Shown: piece by piece, positions 60,269 to 64,000 of the stretch
Layout: each line of letters starts with the position of its first letter
How positions within the stretch are numbered: the stretch's first letter is position 1
DNA from: Bradysia coprophila
Taxonomy: Eukaryota > Arthropoda > Insecta > Diptera > Sciaridae
DNA length: 64,000 bases
Direction of reading: 5' to 3'
NCBI RefSeq assembly: GCF_014529535.1
Contig: NW_023503493.1
Coordinates: 19,624,001 to 19,688,000 of the forward strand
Position numbers and translations under genes: made by a program
The notes under the pieces: generated by a model
The model's input: only the letters and a program-made list of their open reading frames with translations
What the model was told of the DNA's origin: nothing
Database searches by the model: none

Positions 60269-60292
60269 AGAGTAAGATTGCTTTGTGACCCC

Positions 60293-63200
60293 TAGGGTGG
60301 GTCGATTTTCCCAATTAAAAAATCCACAACCAGTAGGGTGTGCAGCTTGAAGAGACGAATCGATATGCATCATTAGTTTTTGATATCCGATTACTTTTGA
60401 ATATCCCATGACTGCTTTTCCGAGTTCAGTGTCTTACCTAGGTTTGAGCTTTTTTGGTTTGTTTTTTTTTTTTCATTGGGTTTTCTTCAAATAAGTAAGT
60501 TAAAGACTTGTAATGATTAAGAGAACCTAAGTGAACCTTTTTGGAAAAAATTGTGCAAAACCGGCACACTTGTTCGACAATTTTCACATCAAAGTTCATA
60601 ATTTCCACACAAAAATCCATTTTTATTCATAATTTCGGTTTTTGGTGCTATCTTGCAAATAAAAAGTAAAGTAAATAACCGAACTCAACAAATAGTACTA
60701 GATATTTAATGTTTTTATCGTTCATTCTATTACTTCCGACAATTAAACTGAATATTCTAATTGTTCTGTATTCACATTGTTAACAATGAACAATACAACC
60801 GTCATATTTGGTTACTCTTAGTTAGTTAGAGCAAATAAAATGGCAGAAATGGAAGTGAGTAGCGACGCTGAGGGGCCAATAAATGCACAAGCTTGTTTTA
60901 TCATTCGTTCACGTCTTTTCAACGAAGATAAGTTACCGACGAAGATAGATGTTTTATCACGTATAAGCCAGGCGTATGATGACTTGTTAGCAGACGAAAA
61001 TAAAAGTGAGGCATTGGAATTTTTTGTAGTTAATACTGTTAAGGAGGTTTGCACAATCTGGAAAAAAACGTCGATTCCAATAATATCAGAGAATGGTATC
61101 ACCTTGAAAATGAAAAGACTTCTCACTGATTATCGAAAGTATAAGAAATACAAAACCCGTGACGATTCCAAAAGATTCATCGTCGAATGTGCTCAAATAT
61201 TTGATATCGCTAAATGCAAATGTAAATCGGGCAGCTGCAGCTGCAGTTTGGTTGACAAAATACCCCAAAGATTTAAAGCATTTATTTCGGACCAACGTGG
61301 TGCGCGGAGATTACGAATTTCTGAGCTTGATCAAACTGCAGGAGAATCATTATCTGATCTATTTCTTGGGCCTGTTACCGAAATGGCGACAAGCACACAA
61401 GAAGAACCATCCGGCAGCGATTACATTCCAGCAATCTCGAGTCTGGAAGACTTTTCCAATGAACAACCAAAATATAACCCGCATCGACCAATGCCAAATT
61501 TAGCGACAGAGTGTGATCGGTATGGTGTACCGAGCAGACTAGCAGCTGCTTTGGTATCGGCTGCATTCAAAGACTATGAAGTGACAAACACTGGAAATCC
61601 CTTGGGAAATCCAATTGTTATTGACAAGAACAAAATCGAAAGAGAACGTGAGGCAAACAGAAAAGACATGCTGGAAAAGCCGAAATCAACCGGAAGTATT
61701 ATCGCTTTTTCATTTGATGGCCGTACTGATCAGACCAGAGTTCAAACCCATACCAGTGATGGGAAAATACATCCACGAATGGTGACAGAAAAGCACGTGA
61801 CAATATTAAAACAGTCAGGTTCACAATTTTTAGGATATGTGGTAGATAAACGGGACGAAGAAAATCATAAGAAGCCAGCTCAGCAAACAGCAAAATTACT
61901 ATTCGACTTTTTTGGAGTGAGAGGTCTGGATTTGACGGACTTGTTGCTTGTGGTTCTGACGGAGAAGTTAAAAATACTGGTAGACACGAAGGTATTTTGC
62001 GAAACTTGGAAAAACTGTTTAACCGACCGTTACACTGGCTCATTTGCTTGTTGCACTTCAACGAGCTATGCTTGCATCATGTATCGGAGAAAATTGACAA
62101 ATCACGAACGACTGGACCTAGAACGGCAACTGGGACGATAAGAAAGCAGATTGAAGTTATGACAGAAATGGAAGGAGTCGACATGCCAGTAAGTTTATTT
62201 AGTCAATTTTTTTCTTGTTTGGCTCACAATTGCAGCAAACTTTGTCAATTGTCACAGGTTGTGAATTTTCCTTCGCTACCATTTGAATCCGATCGACTAC
62301 CTCCGGATTTGAAAGAGTTTAAATTGTCCAGTGACGAGAAGTACTTGTACGACATCGCAGTGGCTGTATATACAGGAGATTGTTCGGACGCTTTAGCGAA
62401 TAAAAAAGTTCCCCCATTGCATGAGGCGCGTTGGTTGACAAAAGCGTGTCGCTACCTCCGACTTTACATAACAAAAAATCAACCGAGTCAAAATTTGCGA
62501 GATCTGGCAACGTTTATCATGCGTGTGTACGTCCCTACGTACTTTAACGTCAAACACCGATATGGATGTACACGTGGCAGTATTCATTTCTTCAATGTTA
62601 TTAAGTATTCGCGATACTTGTCACCGGCTCTTTTTAATGTAATTAAAGAAACCTGCTCCAATAACCCATTCTTTGCACACAGTGAGAACTTACTACTCGC
62701 AATGATTTCCGATCAAGATCCAGATATTCGGAAACTTGGATACGAAAAGATTATTCTGGCTAGGGACATTGATGAGCCGATGAATGTAAATTCGGAAAAT
62801 GTTCGAGAATACGTACATCCCCGAATATTGTTCGATTGTCAACATTACTATGAAATGATTGATTGGAATTTGCCATTTACGGAACCACCATTTACACGTA
62901 ATATTTCCCTTGAACCGCTGACTGCGTTGGCTAACAGCGGAGAAATTATTACAGAGCCCATACGTAAAGTACCGTGCCATAGTCAAAGCACTGAACGTCA
63001 CGTCAAACTTGTGACTGAGATGTCGTCTCGATTTGCTGCCCATGACCGGCGTGAAGGTGCTGCAGCTGCAACGTTAGAAGGACGGGAGAAACGACCAAAA
63101 TTTGATTCAAAAAAGGATTTTGTATAATTATAAACCGAAATTATGAATAAAAATGGATTTTTGTGTGGAAATTATGAAATTTGATGTGAAAATTGTCGAA

Positions 63201-63476
63201 CAAGTGTGCCGGTTTTGCACAATTTTTTACAAAAAGGTTCACTTAGGTTCTCTTAATCATTACAAGTCTTTAACTTATTTGAAGAAAACCCAATGAAAAA
63301 AAAAAAAAAACCAAAAAAGCTCAAAACTAGGTAAGACACTGAACTCGGAAAAGCAGTCATGGGATATTCAAAAGTAATCGGATATCAAAAACTAATGATA
63401 CAGATCGATTCGTCTCTTCAAGCTGCACACCCTACTGGTTGTGGTTTTTTATAATTGGGAAAATCGACCCACCCTA
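60293..63476 (+). mobile_element. DNA transposon with about 345-bp TIRs, unclassified
   Basis: Left TIR 60293-60638 and right TIR 63135-63476 are inverted copies with only scattered differences, starting TAGGGTGGGTCGATTTTCCC. The flanks are a perfect 8-bp duplication GTGACCCC (60285-60292 and 63477-63484). One gene lies between (60840-63127). The overall structure is that of a cut-and-paste DNA transposon. An 8-bp duplication is seen in hAT, P and some other groups, but the TIR length and the protein do not match those as I know them. Confidence 0.85.
60840..63127 (+). pseudogene. Transposase-like gene of the 60293-63476 element, frameshifted
   Basis: From ATG 60840 the frame runs to about 61912 with a Cys cluster KCKCKSGSCSCSL, a basic LLTDYRKYKKYK segment and IIAFSFDGRTDQ. 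At the T-run near 61906-61913 the sensible reading moves to another frame, in which SGFDGLVACGSDGEVKNTG leads directly into the long second frame (61997-63127) with HWLICLLHFNEL and TTGPRTATG. That shift looks like one base lost or gained. A 69-nt in-frame intron is likely at 62189-62257 (CCA|GTAAGT, CACAG|GTT). The second frame ends at 63127 just before the right TIR. D in SFDGR, D in GSDGE and E in HFNE could be a DDE triad, which is inference. Similar proteins of unknown name are common in arthropods. Confidence 0.7.
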
Positions 63477-63484
63477 GTGACCCC

Positions 63485-64000
63485 ACAGCCAAAGTGAATA
63501 TGCAAGAACTTTTTTCATTTAAACTTTTTTCAAGCTCACCGTATACAGATAAAGACAGACTATTTTCTATGTTTGATGGCATTGAAGGAAAAGATCGGTC
63601 AACATGATATAATTTCGAGTCAAAATAAATGTTGAGAAAAATTTAATTTCTGGCAACCCTACAGCGACGACTCCAATTCTGGTGTATACTAACCATAATT
63701 AACAGTTCTTTATTGTACTCCCAGGAGTTACATATGTTGTTCAACATAAGGTTTCCCTTCTATTGAACACCTAATTTTTCACAAGGTATCGATGAAATAG
63801 ATTTTATCTATCTATTAGATAATAAATAAATAAATAAATAATAAATAAATCTAAACTCTAAAATGAATTTTACAATTTCGACTAGTCAAATCGTCTTAGT
63901 CGTAACTCCTAAATAAGACTAAAAATTTAGTACCAGCACCGCACTCACCGCAATACTGTAGCACTACACTGGCAGTCCTAAATTTACGTTCTAACATTTT
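63485..64000. other. Window end, no gene seen
   Basis: Contains the right arm of the older element (to 63542) and an (AATA)n microsatellite at about 63820-63850. Nothing else is assignable. Confidence 0.5.
63820..63850. repeat. (AATA)n microsatellite
   Basis: About seven AATA/AAATA units in tandem. Confidence 0.8.

Larger units (their letters stand above)
59873..63542. mobile_element. Older inverted-repeat element hosting nested insertions
   Basis: ACGGTGAGCTTGAAAAAAGT at 59873 is mirrored by ACTTTTTTCAAGCTCACCGT ending at 63542. The similarity continues inward (GCATATTAACTTTGACTGTG against CACAGCCAAAGTGAATATGC). Between these arms lie the 60063-60268 MITE and the 60293-63476 transposon. 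Confidence 0.6.

Overview
The window looks like nuclear DNA of an insect, most probably a dipteran. The genes are animal orthologues (Ube4B, OTUD5/Duba, Megf8, LCMT1, ZDHHC23, a ZAD zinc-finger protein) cut by many short GT-AG introns of about 50-75 nt. ZAD zinc-finger proteins are typical of insects. The DNA is AT-rich and full of small hairpin (MITE/foldback) elements. A nematoceran fly is my guess; no marker in the sequence proves it.

Layout. 1-2.99 kb: no gene, one 1-kb TIR-like repeat. 3.0-4.0 kb (-): M50B-like membrane metalloprotease. 6.1-7.1 kb (+): small TULIP/group-7-allergen-like lipid-binding protein with a hairpin repeat in its 3' UTR. 7.7-15.3 kb (-): Ube4B, an E4/U-box ubiquitin ligase with an 8-codon first exon 2.7 kb upstream of the rest. 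16.1-17.4 kb: hAT-type non-autonomous element with a perfect 8-bp target duplication. 18.9-20.6 kb (-): OTUD5/Duba deubiquitinase. 22.0-22.8 kb (-): conserved-looking protein with a helix-hairpin-helix. 24.3-37.7 kb (+): Megf8, a giant CUB/EGF/kelch/PSI receptor of 2,853 codons in 10 exons, with repeats in its introns. 37.7-45.2 kb: repeat-dense, no host gene. 45.2-46.8 kb (-): ZAD-C2H2 transcription factor. 48.4-51.4 kb (-): CCDC191-like coiled-coil protein. 51.4-54.4 kb: intergenic with MITEs. 54.4-55.8 kb (-): LCMT1. 56.4-58.0 kb (+): ZDHHC23-like palmitoyltransferase whose active-site Cys is replaced by Asn. 58.3-59.5 kb: decayed non-LTR reverse transcriptase. 59.9-63.5 kb: nested elements, including a 3.18-kb DNA transposon with about 345-bp TIRs, an 8-bp TSD and a two-exon transposase-like gene broken by a frameshift.

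Functionally the host genes are unrelated housekeeping or signalling genes, although two (Ube4B and Duba) act in opposite directions on ubiquitin and are neighbours on the same strand.

The most unusual material is in the repeats. A 1,496-bp composite is present twice as apparently identical direct copies on either side of the last two Megf8 exons. It consists of a TIR element carrying three tandem tRNA-like Pol III units, each followed by a T-run, plus an abutting hairpin. A second, unrelated TIR element also carries a tRNA-like B box. Several otherwise different hairpin families share a GC-rich apex. All splice models were read by eye; every multi-exon CDS below sums to a multiple of three.
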